Shown here: one piece after another, positions 20,528-32,187 of the stretch
Layout of the letters: each line of letters opens with the position of its first letter
How positions within the stretch are numbered: position 1 is the stretch's first letter
NCBI GenBank assembly: GCA_022813625.1
Contig: JAKLMB010000004.1
Span: 1,240,001-1,304,000, forward strand
Direction: 5' to 3'
DNA from: Aaosphaeria pasadenensis
Taxonomy: Eukaryota > Ascomycota > Dothideomycetes > Pleosporales
DNA: 64,000 nucleotides
Translations under genes and position numbers: made by a program
The notes under the pieces: generated by a model
Told to the model about the DNA's origin: nothing
Database searches by the model: none
The model's input: only the letters and a program-made list of their open reading frames with translations

Positions 20528-23038
20528 TCAGGAATCCGCACGTCTTCGAGGCGGCGGTGAGCGTGATACAGAACTGGAGTATTGCCTCCTCCTGGGGGGT
20601 GGTGATCGCGAGCGAGAAGACGATCCACCACGGCGACGGCTTGGTTTCCCGTTGGCGCTTCCTGGCGCGGCGGCTCCGCCTCGTGGAGGTGGGGTACTTG
20701 AGTTTCTTCTTCGCCGAGGGGGAGGGCTGCTTGAATCGCGCGCGCGACGTGGTGGAGGCGGAGTGCTAGAGTTGCGTCGACGGCGTGGAGCTGGGGAGGG
20801 AGACCTGGATGGACTGGTCGAGTAGCGGCGACGCTTGCCGGCTGGAGATCGAGAGCGTGATACGGAGTTTGAGGGGTCTCGTCCGCCTCTGCGGCGAGGT
20901 GCTGGGGAAGGCGAGCGACTGGAGGAGTATCTCCTCTTGCGGGGTGCTGGTGATCGAGACCTGGAGTTGGAGGAGTAAGATGCGCTGCGGCCTCTACCCT
21001 TCTTGGGAGCGGGTGATCGGCTCCGGCTGTAGGACCTTCCTCGTGAGCTTGATCGCGAGTCTCGTCGTCGGCGAGCTGGCGTGCGTGAACGAGATCGGGA
21101 GCGGGATGAGTAGGAGGAATAGGAAGAGACGCTGTCCGAGTCTGATTCGCTTTCTGGTTCTGGCAATGGAGCAGGCTTCGGAGCGGCATTCTTCAACCAC
21201 TCGCGCATGCCCTCTGTCAGTACACCCATTTGGATCGCGGTAAAGAAATTGATAGCGAAACGAGTCTTGGACTGGTCGTCGGCATCTGTTGGGAAAATGC
21301 CCGTCAGGCTCTCCTGCAGCGTTGGCTCCTTTAGTCGCTCTACCACGGACTTTTGACCCAGAGACGCCATCAGCTCCTCAAAGAGGATCTTGATGAAGAT
21401 ACGCGAGCTTGAAGTAGTGTCCTCCTCGTTCAATTTGATGGCCGAGAATACATGCCACCCGATGGCGTCTGAGCCTAGGAGATGTGCGAAGAACTGGGCG
21501 ACGATACGAAGTTTGTTCGTCTCCAAGCGATGGATGGTCTCGTAGTAGTTGACGAAGTTGTCCTCGAAGAGTTCCGCCCACATACGATTCAACTTGCAGA
21601 AGCGCTCTCCGATCTGCCCGTAAAATTTCTCATACGTGCGGTTTTCGGCGGCACTGTCGATGATCATGGTAGTGAGCTCCTTCTCAAGACCATGTGGAAG
21701 ATTGATGCGCATAAGTTTGTGAACGCACTCCTCGAACCCTCCACTGCTCTTGATGGTAAGATAGATCTGTCGTCGTAGATTGGTCAAATCGGCGTTCGTC
21801 TGGTCCTTCACCTCCATAGCTTTGGTTTCCTCGTCATCCTCGTCCTCGTCGCTCGAAGCATCGGTGTACTCTGCATCGCTACCCTCTTCCTCGCCCAAGA
21901 TCTCGGCCTTTAGTCTCTGGTATTGCTCCTCATGTTCCTCATACTCTGGGTCGACCTTGAAAATATTCAGCCCATCCTCAGTCTTGAGCTCGTCCTCGAG
22001 GGTGTGTCTGTGGGTATGCTGGTCCTCTTCCTCCACCAAATCAAGTTCCTCTCTCACCGCAGGGTTGTCCTTGTATTTGTTTTTCCGGACTTCGAATAGA
22101 ACTTCGATCATGTATTGAGTTCGCTTGTCGATATCTGCCTCGTGTAGGATGTTTCTGAACTGGTCGAAGATCGCGTTGGAAATGGCGCTGTTCATATCCT
22201 CCAAAAACTGGCCGGTCTCTCTCATGATCGACACCGCGATCTCGACGCTGTCATCGGTTGGCTTGTTGAGAAGCAGGAGCAAGATCTCAGCAATGATGAT
22301 CTCATGAACGACCTGGGTGTTGACAAGATGTGACAGAAACATCGAACTCGACACAGAAACCGCCTTGTCGTTTCGCCTGAATGCCTTCCTGAACTGTATG
22401 ATCAACCGACGCACCAGGAGATCTCCAACCTGCGGCAACTTCGTATTGATGATCGCCGTCATGGCTGCGTAAATCGGCGTGAACGGCAAACTCGCCGCCT
22501 GGGCCTTCATGATCGAACGACAAAACAGACCCCTTCCCCTAATCAAATTCTCCCCAAAGAGCTCAGGCACAATGTTTTTGATGTTCGCGACATTGCACTT
22601 GTTGATCATACCCTGGATAGACTTCTTCAAGGCTTCCCAGGCCATGCGTTGGAACTCCGCACTCTTCTTATCCGTGATCGACTTCTGCATTTCGCGGAGG
22701 CGCGCGGGCGGGATGTAGGCGCCTCCAGCGCGGGTCTTTGAGTCGTCAATGGGCAGCTTCCTGCTGGAGCTGAAGGCGTTCTGGAAGAGTTTGAGGCGCG
22801 CATCGTCGTCCGCGGGTTCGTCTCCGCCTCTGCGGCCGTTCTCGCGGTCTCGCCGGCGGTCATCGCCTCGATCTCGGGCTCGCTCGCGCGGCCGGTCTCC
22901 ATCTTCGTCGCGATCGTTTCTGCGGGAGCGCTTGGATGGCCCGGATTGATACGGCGAGCGGTCACGCTTGCGCGCTGGCTCTGGAGATGGGAGCTCTGGC
23001 TCCGGAGATGGAATGCGTACGGCAGATGCGACCTCCAT
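20528..23038 (-). CDS. CWC22: pre-mRNA-splicing factor CWC22
   Basis: A single exon of 836 residues. CWC22 is a spliceosome component needed for the first catalytic step; in animals it also places the exon-junction complex by binding eIF4A3. The order of parts fits. A basic/acidic N-terminus (about 1-110) is followed by G-G-A-Y-I-P-P-A-R-L-R, then a MIF4G domain (roughly 130-320, starting A-W-E-A-L-K-K-S-I-Q-G-M-I-N-K). An acidic linker with E-D-E-D-D-E-E follows, then an MA3 domain (roughly 415-530). The tail from about 630 is a long RS-like region rich in S-R-S-P and P-P-P-R-R-R. I start at the ATG at 23038 (M-E-V-A-S-A-V-R-I-P); the frame is open 66 nt further up but without an ATG. The RS tail is longer than in budding yeast. 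Divergent from DPM2. Confidence 0.95.
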   Translation of the reverse strand: MEVASAVRIPSPEPELPSPEPARKRDRSPYQSGPSKRSRRNDRDEDGDRPRERARDRGDDRRRDRENGRRGGDEPADDDARLKLFQNAFSSSRKLPIDDSKTRAGGAYIPPARLREMQKSITDKKSAEFQRMAWEALKKSIQGMINKCNVANIKNIVPELFGENLIRGRGLFCRSIMKAQAASLPFTPIYAAMTAIINTKLPQVGDLLVRRLIIQFRKAFRRNDKAVSVSSSMFLSHLVNTQVVHEIIIAEILLLLLNKPTDDSVEIAVSIMRETGQFLEDMNSAISNAIFDQFRNILHEADIDKRTQYMIEVLFEVRKNKYKDNPAVREELDLVEEEDQHTHRHTLEDELKTEDGLNIFKVDPEYEEHEEQYQRLKAEILGEEEGSDAEYTDASSDEDEDDEETKAMEVKDQTNADLTNLRRQIYLTIKSSGGFEECVHKLMRINLPHGLEKELTTMIIDSAAENRTYEKFYGQIGERFCKLNRMWAELFEDNFVNYYETIHRLETNKLRIVAQFFAHLLGSDAIGWHVFSAIKLNEEDTTSSSRIFIKILFEELMASLGQKSVVERLKEPTLQESLTGIFPTDADDQSKTRFAINFFTAIQMGVLTEGMREWLKNAAPKPAPLPEPESESDSDSVSSYSSYSSRSRSRSRTPARRRRDSRSSSRGRSYSRSRSPAPKKGRGRSASYSSNSRSRSPAPRKRRYSSSRSPSPAPRRRGGRDPSNSVSRSRSPAGKRRRYSTSPSRSPSPAPRRRRNSSTPPPPRRARDSSSPPPRRRRNSSTPPPRGGAAAPGSANGKPSRRRGGSSSRSRSPPPRRRQYSSSVSRSPPPRRRADS

Positions 23039-23342
23039 GTTGGTGATGGCGAAGACAAGATTGACGTCAGATGAACGCGCAGACCTCCCCTGTATCCACG
23101 TCAAATCCGCTGGACAATAGTGAAACGGTGAGTGGCCACAACGCGACGTTATGAAGGGGAGGCGTTGGAAGATGTCGCGAGAAACTTTAGCTCACGTCGG
23201 CGAAATTGACTCCGGCCTCCGGGCAGCTTTCCCAGTATTCTTGGCGCTCCGACCTAAGCATCCAGCGAACACGAGCCAGGTCCAGTTAAGGGGAAGACTC
23301 GACAAACTTCCATATTTATCTGAATTCTTCTAAACCGACAAG
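23039..23342. promoter_or_regulatory. bidirectional promoter, CWC22 / DPM2
   Basis: The 304 bp between two divergent start codons must hold both promoters and leaders. No TATA box is evident, as is usual for housekeeping genes. Confidence 0.5.
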
Positions 23343-23760
23343 ATGGTGAGTTTCGAACATTATTCGCAGAGTATTTGCATCCGAGGAAATACTAAGATGC
23401 TGTAGCTCGACCGTCTCGTTGGACTCAGCATGCTCATCGCAGCAACCGCCGTCTTCCTCTATTACACGATATGGACACTTTTCATGGTAAGACATCCACG
23501 ATGGCTATATATTTGAGGATCAAATCTCCATGTCTCGACGTGAGATATCATGACTTCAATTGCTAATCACCATTGAACAGCCCTTCGTTGACGAGGACCA
23601 TCCCCTCCACTCGCTCTTCCCTCCACGTGTCTGGGCCATCCGTATCCCTGTCATCCTCATCATCCTCGGAACCACCGTTGTTGGAAGCTTCCTTTCAGTT
23701 GTTATGATACGGAGTAACAGGAAGAAGGCCTTGAAAGCCAAGCAGAAGAAGGCTACTTAA
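23343..23760 (+). CDS. DPM2: dolichol-phosphate mannosyltransferase subunit 2
   Basis: Three exons (23343-23345, 23406-23486, 23581-23760) give 87 residues; exon 1 is the ATG alone. DPM2 is the small ER-membrane subunit that stabilises the DPM1 catalytic subunit and so supports dolichol-phosphate-mannose supply for N-glycans, GPI anchors and O-mannosylation. The protein is L-D-R-L-V-G-L-S-M-L followed by a first membrane helix ending Y-T-I-W-T-L-F-M. Then comes the conserved luminal P-F-V-D-E-D-H-P-L-H-S-L-F-P-P-R, a second helix (about 48-70) and a lysine-rich tail (K-A-K-Q-K-K) of ER-retention type. Length equals the family norm of about 80-90. The micro-exon was accepted because both flanking introns have good sites. 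Confidence 0.93.
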
Positions 23761-24101
23761 ACAAGAGCTACATTGTTTTCGAACGTTGAATAGGGGTTGG
23801 ACAAACGCCAGTGGAGCTGTCCTGGTGTCCGGAGCGGAGGAAAACCAGTCTTCTTTTTCGACTGCTGGAAGAATGCGATTTGGTCACAACATCATTGGGA
23901 GGAGTAACGTCAAGAGGTCAGCTGTCATGTGCGGTCAATTCTGTCTCAATGGAAATAGCCTTCCTGAGAATGTTTTAGTATTAAAGCTATCTAATCAAAA
24001 TTATCCAAGCTGAATCTCTCTTCGTTATGTTGTTGCGAAATAAAGATACTATATTCACGCGGGATTTGATTTTGATGATCCATATGGCCTTTCTGTACCT
24101 C
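23761..24101. other. convergent 3' region
   Basis: DPM2 and the WD40 gene end towards each other here. No other gene seen. Confidence 0.5.
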
Positions 24102-27100
24102 TCACATGACGTTACAGTTGTCATGATTTTCGAGCATTATGGTAGCGCCGTCACCTTGTTGGTGCAACTCTCGCGCAACCCGCATAAGAAATGCTCTCTA
24201 CTTATTGTCAGCTTTCCGTCGTTACAGATCTACATCAACTGGGTTATGAACTCACTGTAAGTGTTGCGTCCTCCTGTCCACCTTTACGATCCAGGTCGTT
24301 CTGGCTGATGATCTTGTATTCATCGTGCATACATTTCTTGCTTGGGAGTCCATTGAGAGCAACACGCATATCTTCCTCTTCACTGTCTTCTTCTGCACCG
24401 CTGTCTTGCTCGTCACCCTGTGAGCTGGAAGGTTCCACAGTGTCGGGATGCGGACGCGTTCGTCTTCGTCGCCGGAAGCTGACCGTGGACAGGCCAGGAT
24501 CTGAACAAGAAACGCCAATACCCTTTCGAGCATTCCTCTGCGCTTGTGCATCGGGAGAGAAGATCTTAATGGTATGGTCGATTCCAGAGACAGCCATTGT
24601 TGGTTCGTACGGATGACCTATGTATGTGAGCAAATGTTCGAAGCGTATAACAATGTTGGTACCAACCTTGTACTACATTCACAACTTCACCATCACCTTC
24701 CAGGATGTTAAGAAGTTGGCCGGTCTTCCTGTCCCATATAAAAACATGTCCCGAATCACTTCCACTGACAACGTATTCATCTTCTAAGCCGAAGAAATTT
24801 ACGTCCTTGACGGTTCTCACGTTGCAATGACCGGAGAACACACGGGTATGAGGGCTGCATGGTATATGCGATTCGACTCTCTCTCGTTTGCGGCTTCGGT
24901 CAAAGTCAGAGCGCCAGAGAATTCGGCCGCTACGTGTTCGAGATAGCCCATGTTCATCAACATCGTCGTCTTCATCTGTGTCGTCGTGCGGTCCGTCATC
25001 CTCATTGTCCGCAATTGCGGCGATTGCCTCCTCAATGACATTGGCGTCACTATCTTCGCCTTCGTCGCTTGGATCTTCGAGATCTGGGAGTCCTTCATCA
25101 TCGGAGGATGTCGATGAAGACTCACGAGTGCCCAGCAGAGGGGCAGATTCGGGATTCGATATCAGGGCAGAGCCCAGGGGCCGGCCGTCCGTGTCGACGA
25201 CCTGCACGTCAACTACCATATTGTCATCGTCGTCTGTAGATGTACCAATATCTTCTTGCTGTTCCATGACCTCTTGGTCTTGGTTACGGATCTCAGAGGT
25301 CATGTCTCCAGAACCCCCGAAAGCTTGATCAACGAATTGAAAGTCAACGTGCTTGGTAGCATTCAGCAACACTCCCCTTCCAACTTTGAAAGCCCATTTA
25401 CTGATCGCGGTCTTGCGATCCTGTACTGCATGATGCTCCGCCAAAGTGCCATCAGCCGGAACCACTGCTCCAGTCAGATCAGCGAATGGAATTTTGAGAG
25501 CTCGTGCGAATGTGATCACGGCAGCCTTCTCAGAAGAATGAAGTATCCTCGTTGCATCACTTTCAAACCTCGAAACATCCACATCCACAACCGGACTATC
25601 GCTTGCAATACTGAGAAGATACGGAATCAGTAGGTCGTCAATGTCGTCAACATCGGAGCCGGTCCTAAGTGGTAGTCTTGGATTATCGCTAGCACTGGAG
25701 AAACCCTCCACCACTGCACCTAACCCGCTGTCCAACCAGAGAATGATGGCTTTCAGGAAATCGTATCCAAATTGTTCACGCCGTGGCAAAGGACGTGATG
25801 TCGAAACGGTCTGGCCAATAACAGAAAAGTATCGTGATACTATGGCGTCACCGTTGCCGCCGGTGCGAAGCTGTCCTCCTAGAACTCTAGCAAGGGTACC
25901 GGCTGCTTGTACGAAACGATGAGCAGACTCTCGTTTGCTGCGGCAGTCGTTTTGATACGCGATATCCAAACGAGTAGGATCGACGGGATAACGCCAGGCT
26001 CGAGATATGTCATCCATTTCTGGGAGAATAGAAGCAGCGAAGCCAAGTACAGTTGTGAAACTAGGAGTGTGCTCGCTCGGTCCAACAGCCATGCTAGAAG
26101 CCTTTGCCGGATTCAGGTTGAAGATTTGTTTCCGAACTTTGAGAACCGTCTTCGCGATGCGAAAATGATTAGTACTTGCTAGTGCCGCTTCTTCATTCGG
26201 GCTATTTGGTTGCTCTATCGGTATTTCCTCACTCTGGCCGTTGCTATAATTGACCCTTAGTGCGAGATTGTCTGGTTCATTCGTGGATCCTTGCGAGTCT
26301 TCCGTACGTTGACGGGAACGAGCCCGCTGTGATCCTCGATCTGTGTCTGAATTCTTCCGCTTACGACCATCATGAAGCATGTCTGCTCGTTGTTGATCGC
26401 CTTGTGGTATCAAAGTAGAGGAACCGGCATCAGCAGAATCCTCTGTTGCATCAGGGCTCCTGTGGATGTCGAAACTATATATCCAATCCCCTGACCAACT
26501 CACAATTAATTCATTGGGGTTGGCATCACTGATCTTGCATGCAGTGATATGCCCGTTATCATTGCGAGCCATGCGCTTCTGCCCATTGGGCGCGAACTTC
26601 TTCACACATTGGGTTGCTTGGCCGAGGAGGTGATCGTCGGAGTCGTTCCAATTACCCGGACTTGACAGCCTGGCACCTCTTTCGCCGAGTCTATCTCGAC
26701 CTAGCATTCTCCGATCATGGAGAAAGCAATGCAGGTGAGCCCCGCCAACCGCGATGTAGTGTGGCTGCGACGGAGAGCAGGACACAGTGTTCAAGTCAAG
26801 CCTGTATTTACTATACGATATGAGCGGAGCGGGAACGTCATCACTGGCACCACGGTCAGATGCCCAGCGCGGAGTGACGATGCCAGGCGGATATGCTCTC
26901 GCAGGCTGACGAATATCCCACTGTCTTACATCACCATCCTCTGAACACGTCAAAAAGAAGAAGGGATTGTCTTCAGTCACGATACGCTTCACTGACTCGG
27001 TATGACACCGGAATGCTTTTGCATTGGTGTCCCCCTCGGTCAGTGTGACTCCATCAACAGCATGCAAGCCAACCCGCCGTCTCGATTGAGATGATCGATT

Positions 27101-27578
27101 AGGCCTGGACGAAGACGAGCCATACATGGAATGACCGGAGTGTTCTATATCAAAGATACGAACATCGTCGGTGGCAGAAACGATCGTTCTGTCGTTCGAA
27201 TATGGCATAAATTTCACGGAGAAAATATTCGATCGATGACCGGTTAATATTGACGTTGTGAGATTGAATTGCGAGGTGGAGTCTTCGGGGCTATAGGTAT
27301 GAATGTTGATTCGATGGTCATCGGAACCACTGGCAAGTAGACGACCGGAGGTAGACCAGCTATACCAAGCAGTGAGCAAGATCATTCAAACCCGCGACTG
27401 CAACGACGCTGTAGACTCACCTTAGGGCATTGACACAGCCATGGTGGCCTTCCAATTCATTCACAATATCAAGTTCATCAATCCAACGCCGATCACCGTA
27501 GACTCCGCGAACGCTGGGATAGTGGTCAAGAGAGCCTAGTTCCCGCCGTAAAAGGCGGTCATATATTGTATTTTTCAT
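24102..27578 (-). CDS. WD40 protein of the DCAF6 / Iqw1 type
   Basis: Four exons (27421-27578, 24667-27359, 24256-24617, 24102-24197) give 1102 residues. DCAF6-like proteins are substrate receptors of CUL4-DDB1 ubiquitin ligases. The N-terminal half carries WD40 blades, such as G-H-H-G-C-V-N-A-L-S-W-S-T-S-G-R-L-L and L-T-G-H-R-S-N-I-F-S-V-K-F. A long helical and acidic insert follows, and two more blades close the propeller near the C-terminus (V-S-G-S-D-S-G-H-V-F-I-W-D, V-S-G-I-D-H-T-I-K-I-F-S-P). This split arrangement is typical of the family. The last exon (R-A-F-L-M-R-V-A-R-E-L-H-Q-Q) matches the family's conserved tail after M-H-D-E-Y-K-I-I-S-Q-N-D, and adding it is what makes the model complete. 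Introns are 61, 49 and 58 nt. Confidence 0.88.
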
Positions 27579-28844
27579 GTCACGGACCGAGTGGGGAGTT
27601 ATGGGGAAACGTGGTATGGATCAATTCGTTTCTGAAAGATGTGCTATTCGAGGGGCAAACGGTAACGAAGTCGTCTTTGCTAACGAATGAGCGTTTGTAA
27701 GGCTCAGTCGGGCAACTTTGTAATATTCGGAGTACGATGGTAGAGGCCTGCTCGCATTTCGACACTCTCGTGAGGGTAGCAGCGCGGGTTAGGTCGAAGT
27801 TGCAGGGTAGGTTCACATTCAATGATCGCCTTTTGGTGACGGTGACGGTGACGAAAGAAGGTGAGGTGCTCGGAGCTGCCAGTGATCCAATGAGAGCTCC
27901 ACCTCCGGAATCGCGTAAGCCAAGAATCACGTGCTCACGTACTGTAAATGATAGGACTGTTTTAATGAGGTGACACCGTAACATTGATTCTTTAGTCGTG
28001 GGTGTGACCGGAATTAATCCAAACAAAACCTGACTGTGTCGATGTACAGATGCTTTCTCAACATATATTCGCCGGCAATATGGTCGTCTTCATGTGATCA
28101 TTTTGTAGATAGGTCTCGTCCTGTGTATGTGGAGACGAAGGCCAGAATGCCAAAGCGTCCATCTGATTCCTACACAGTCCATAGCCCTTGAGGATAATAC
28201 TCTAAATTAGCATCGAGAATAGAGTATCTTAATTACCTGCGTATAATAACACAGAAAGAGAAGCAGCCAGGCATTTTGCTCAGGTACGCACTTCAGGTAA
28301 CCTGTAAATAGTAACTCTGTTGGGTAGGGATATGAAACCCAAAAAGGCTTAGCTCCACCAAACGGCGCGAAACATCATCGTTCCCAGTCCAGTCATCCGG
28401 TCTTCATCGCCCGCCGCCTCGACCTCCAATAATCCTCTACGTCCTACGCGCCGACAAGTATCCACTCCTTCGCTCTTCCTCCACCTCCTCCACCTTCGCT
28501 GTCGCTGCACGTCTAAGTATAATAACTTAGACACTCCTGCCTCGACTCGAAGATCCCTCTCCTCCTCGATAAACCTCCACCCCATCGTCAAAACGGCTCA
28601 ATCAATTCCCACCCCCACCAGTGCTACTCTTCCCGTCACCATCGCCGCACCCTCAACACAACTACAGATAGCCAGCCAGCTCACCACCGCGGGAGATATC
28701 CTTTGGGACCCTAAATTCACTGATCGTCCGCCGCCCGGCAATCTACGACCTACGCACGCCGGCACTCTCTCCGTCGCAAATCGCACCGACTCATCTATCA
28801 GCATCAGAAACCTCGGGGACAGCGAACCTCCATTCACCCCAACC
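27579..28844. other. divergent promoters and CT-rich PHO85 leader
   Basis: The left part is the WD40 promoter. From about 28353 to 28844 the DNA is CT-rich and the PHO85 frame stays open without an ATG, so it may be a long leader or part of an unrecognised upstream exon. Minus-strand open frames here are shadows of this composition. Confidence 0.45.
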
Positions 28845-29876
28845 ATGGATAACAGAAGGCATCCCAGCTCATTCCAGCAATTGGAAAAGCTGGGTGAGGG
28901 AACATACGCAACGGTATGCTTTTGTGGTATACGTAAAGTTGAGTAGCAAGTGCTAACCCTGCCATAGGTGTTCAAGGGACGGAACCGTCAGACCGGCGAA
29001 CTTGTTGCGTTGAAGGAGATCCATCTAGACTCCGAGGAAGGCACACCTTCAACCGCCATCCGCGAGATCTCTCTCATGAAGGAGCTGAAGCACGAGAACA
29101 TCGTTCTTCTCCATGACGTTATTCATACCGAGAACAAATTGATGCTCGTCTTCGAATACATGGATCGGGATCTAAAGCGATACATGGACTCCCGCGGTGA
29201 CCGTGGCGCACTCGACCCCGCCACCATCAAATCGTTCATGTATCAACTCCTCCAGGGCATTGCTTTCTGCCACGACAACCGCGTCCTGCACCGTGATTTA
29301 AAGCCCCAGAACCTCCTCATCAACACCCGTCTCCAGCTCAAACTCGCCGATTTCGGTCTAGCAAGAGCATTCGGCATCCCTGTAAACACATTTTCTAATG
29401 AGGTCGTTACACTCTGGTACCGTGCTCCAGACGTTCTTCTCGGAAGCCGGACATACAATACAAGCATTGACATCTGGTCTGCTGGCTGCATCATGGCTGA
29501 GATGTACACCGGGCGTCCTCTGTTCCCAGGAACAACCAACGAAGACCAATTGCAAAAAATCTTCAGGTTGATGGGCACGCCTTCTGAGCGATCATGGCCT
29601 GGAATCTCGCAACTTCCAGAGTACAAGGGCAACTTCCATGTTTTTGCAACCCAGGATCTCCGCCTTATCCTTCCCCAGGTCGATCAGGTTGGCTTGAACC
29701 TATTGAACAGCATGCTTCAGCTACGTCCTGAAATGCGCATTACTGCGCAGGCTGCACTGAACCATCCTTGGTTCAATGACCTTCCGCGAAGGCAGCATGA
29801 TCAAGCTCTGGCACAAGCCCAACAGCAGCAGGCGCAACAGATGGGAGGTTACCAGGTACCCCAAGGCGCATATTAG
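28845..29876 (+). CDS. PHO85: cyclin-dependent kinase PHO85 / PHOA
   Basis: Two exons, 28845-28913 and 28968-29876, give 325 residues. This is the multifunctional CDK that pairs with Pcl-type cyclins to signal phosphate, carbon and cell-cycle state. It has the P-loop G-E-G-T-Y-A-T-V, split by the intron, and the exact P-S-T-A-I-R-E helix (about 50-56). The catalytic H-R-D-L-K-P-Q-N is at about 131-138, D-F-G at about 151, and the activation segment has V-V-T-L-W-Y-R-A-P-D. PHO85 kinases lack the activating threonine of other CDKs and have a serine-asparagine stretch instead; here F-S-N-E fits that. The tail is glutamine-rich (A-Q-Q-Q-Q-A-Q-Q). The start M-D-N-R-R-H-P-S-S-F-Q-Q is the usual fungal one, though the frame is open far upstream. 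Confidence 0.95.
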
Positions 29877-31179
29877 CTGGTTTTCCCAAATACCATAAAA
29901 GATCTCTCGCAGTGTGAGTTGTTCGGAACGATTGCTAAACCCTTGGGGGTGCAACATACGCTATCCAACGCCTCAGGTGTCGGGATTCGCTGTGAGGACC
30001 AGCCGATCCGTACTGAGAGGACTTGTCTATTTTGTCCAGCGACTCTGTCAGCAAAGCAAGAGACCAATAAATAGCAGATACGGCGTGATTTTTACTGGAC
30101 ATTCTTGTTTCTCGACATCATACTCTCTCCAAGATACCTTTTCCTTTTTTGATCCGTTATGGGCAATGTTGGCATTTGATGCATCGGAGTTCCGCTGCAG
30201 GACGGCAGTACAATTCCGATTCGTATTACTACCTGCGGGGATGCAACTCCATAATTACAAATATGACGTATGATAACGACAGTCTAATTCTATCTTTGAT
30301 GAGTTTTCAAATTAAACAATACTATTCCAAATGTTCGTACTTGGAATTAGACGATAATTACCTGGGTAGGTTTTTACGAAATGCTGGGCTTACCCATATG
30401 TGGTAAATGTGTCACTCAGTCGATTGATAAATTCACATGTGCTACGAGACATCTTCTTTTCCACTAATCACCTAACTAGAAGATGACTTTTCATATACGA
30501 GTAGCACCAACAATGACGAAATGTCTCTTACGACTAGAACCGTGATGAGCACAACCCGCCCCGCTTTGTCAAGGCGAGTTGAATCCAGAAATCCTTCTAG
30601 AAACATACCAGATGCGGCCCGCTCACCCACCGAAGTCCGATCCAGCTCCATCCGCCTTGCCCAATCCCAGCTTCAAATCATCGACTTTGCTCCATTTGAC
30701 CGTTCCAACATCGAGGCTAATGCGCAATACTCATGACAAATGCGTCTAAATACCTCGCGAATACCGTAGCAACCGCGCCATTGGTTGGGTAAGGTATTTG
30801 AGATAAAGGAACTGCTGCAGGGTATTTAGTAATCGTAGTGCAGCTTACTTACCAAGGGGATGGTGTAACGCAGCCCACCAATGAGTGCATCGACATTTGA
30901 AGAGCCACGGATGCGGGAGGATGCTGTCGCAGGGAAGAGCTTATGTCGCATCGCAATTCTTTGGCGCAATGGTGGGATTTCTTAGGTGCTTGAAGCCTGG
31001 AATGAGGGGTTGGTCGTGAGTATAAAGGGAGGGGACGAGAAACGCAAAGTGAGGTTTGAATGCCCTCAGCAATCATTCAGTTCTATTGATTTGACTTCTT
31101 CAAGATACCTTATATATACGACTGAGCTTTTATCATCAATAGTTGTTGTGGATTGACTTGACGTACACAAACAAACACC
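29877..31179. other. intergenic, nothing recognised
   Basis: 3' side of PHO85 and promoter side of the catalase-like gene. A TATAAAGGGA box lies at about 31020 and a second TATATATACG at about 31110, either of which could serve the catalase-like gene. A 71-codon frame at 30521 shows no domain. Confidence 0.45.
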
Positions 31180-32187
31180 ATGCCTCTCTCCAGCGACCCC
31201 AAAACCCTCGAGACCAGCAATGGCATCATCGACACGATGAAAGCTGCATTTGGCACGCCCCCAGGCTTCCGTCCAGGTAGGAATATCTCACTCTTCTCCA
31301 CATCACTCCATCACAATCTTTGAACTAATCTTCCTCCAGCACACGCAAAGGGCCAACTTATAACCGGCACATTCACACCCACATCCGCAGCCTCAAACCT
31401 CACAACAGCCCACCACTTCAACACCCCATCAACCCCAATCACAGTCCGCTTCTCCTCCTCAACCGGCATCCCCAAGATCCCCGACACGGACCCCAACGCC
31501 AATCCACGAGGCATCGCGGTCCGCTTCCACCTCCCCAACACACCCGACGGCAAGCGCTCTCACACCGACATCATCGCCCACTCCACCAAGTACTTCCCCG
31601 TCCGCACTGGCCCCGAATTCCTCGGCCTCCTCCACGCCTTAGGCGGCGGCCCAGAAGCCACAGGCAAATTCCTGTCCGAGCACCCAGAAACCAAGCGCTT
31701 CGTCGAGGACCCCAAGCCCTTCCCTGTGAGCCTCGCCACGCAAACCTACTGGGCCATCAACGCCATCGGCTTCGTCTCCCCCTCTGGGAAGACAACCTAC
31801 GGCCGCTACCGCCTCATCCCGGTCTCCGGCACCCACGTCCTCTCCGAGGCAGACGTCGGCACGAAAGACGACAACTACCTCTTCTCCGAGATCAACTCCC
31901 GCGTCACATCCGAGCCTGTGGAGTTCAAACTCGTGGTCCAGCTCGCGAAGGATGAAGACGTCACGAACGACGCGACCGTGCTGTGGCCTGACGACAGAGA
32001 GGTGGTTGAGCTAGGCACTGTGAAGTTGGAGAAGCCGCTCGGGGAGCAGGAGAGCTTGGACGAGCAGAAGAAGGTTATTTTCGACCCGAATCCCAGGACG
32101 GAGGGGCTGCTGTCGAGTGAGGATCCGTTGTTGGATATCAGGGCGAATATCTATCTTATTAGTGGGAGGCAGAGGAGGGAGGCGTAG
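31180..32187 (+). CDS. catalase-related heme peroxidase (short, SrpA-like)
   Basis: Two exons, 31180-31276 and 31340-32187, give 314 residues. The catalase core is recognisable. The distal histidine is in P-A-H-A-K-G at residue 34, followed by G-T-F-T-P-T-S-A-A, then the distal-side stretch T-V-R-F-S-S-S-T-G-I-P and N-P-R-G-I-A-V-R-F. Typical fungal catalases have 480-750 residues with a wrapping arm, beta-barrel and alpha-helical domains. This protein is far shorter and matches the SrpA-like group of catalase-related peroxidases, which usually use organic hydroperoxides better than they dismutate hydrogen peroxide. No signal peptide and no C-terminal SKL. Codon use is strongly C-ending through much of the gene. 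The proximal R-x-x-x-Y ligand region is less clear by eye. Confidence 0.85.

Noticed and set aside
20528..21250. Several long plus- and minus-strand frames opposite the CWC22 tail
   Set aside because: They are shadows of the GC-rich, stop-poor RS repeat region.
27580..28026. 148-codon minus-strand frame upstream of the WD40 gene
   Set aside because: No domain; lies in the promoter/leader of the spliced WD40 model, whose exon 1 starts at 27578.
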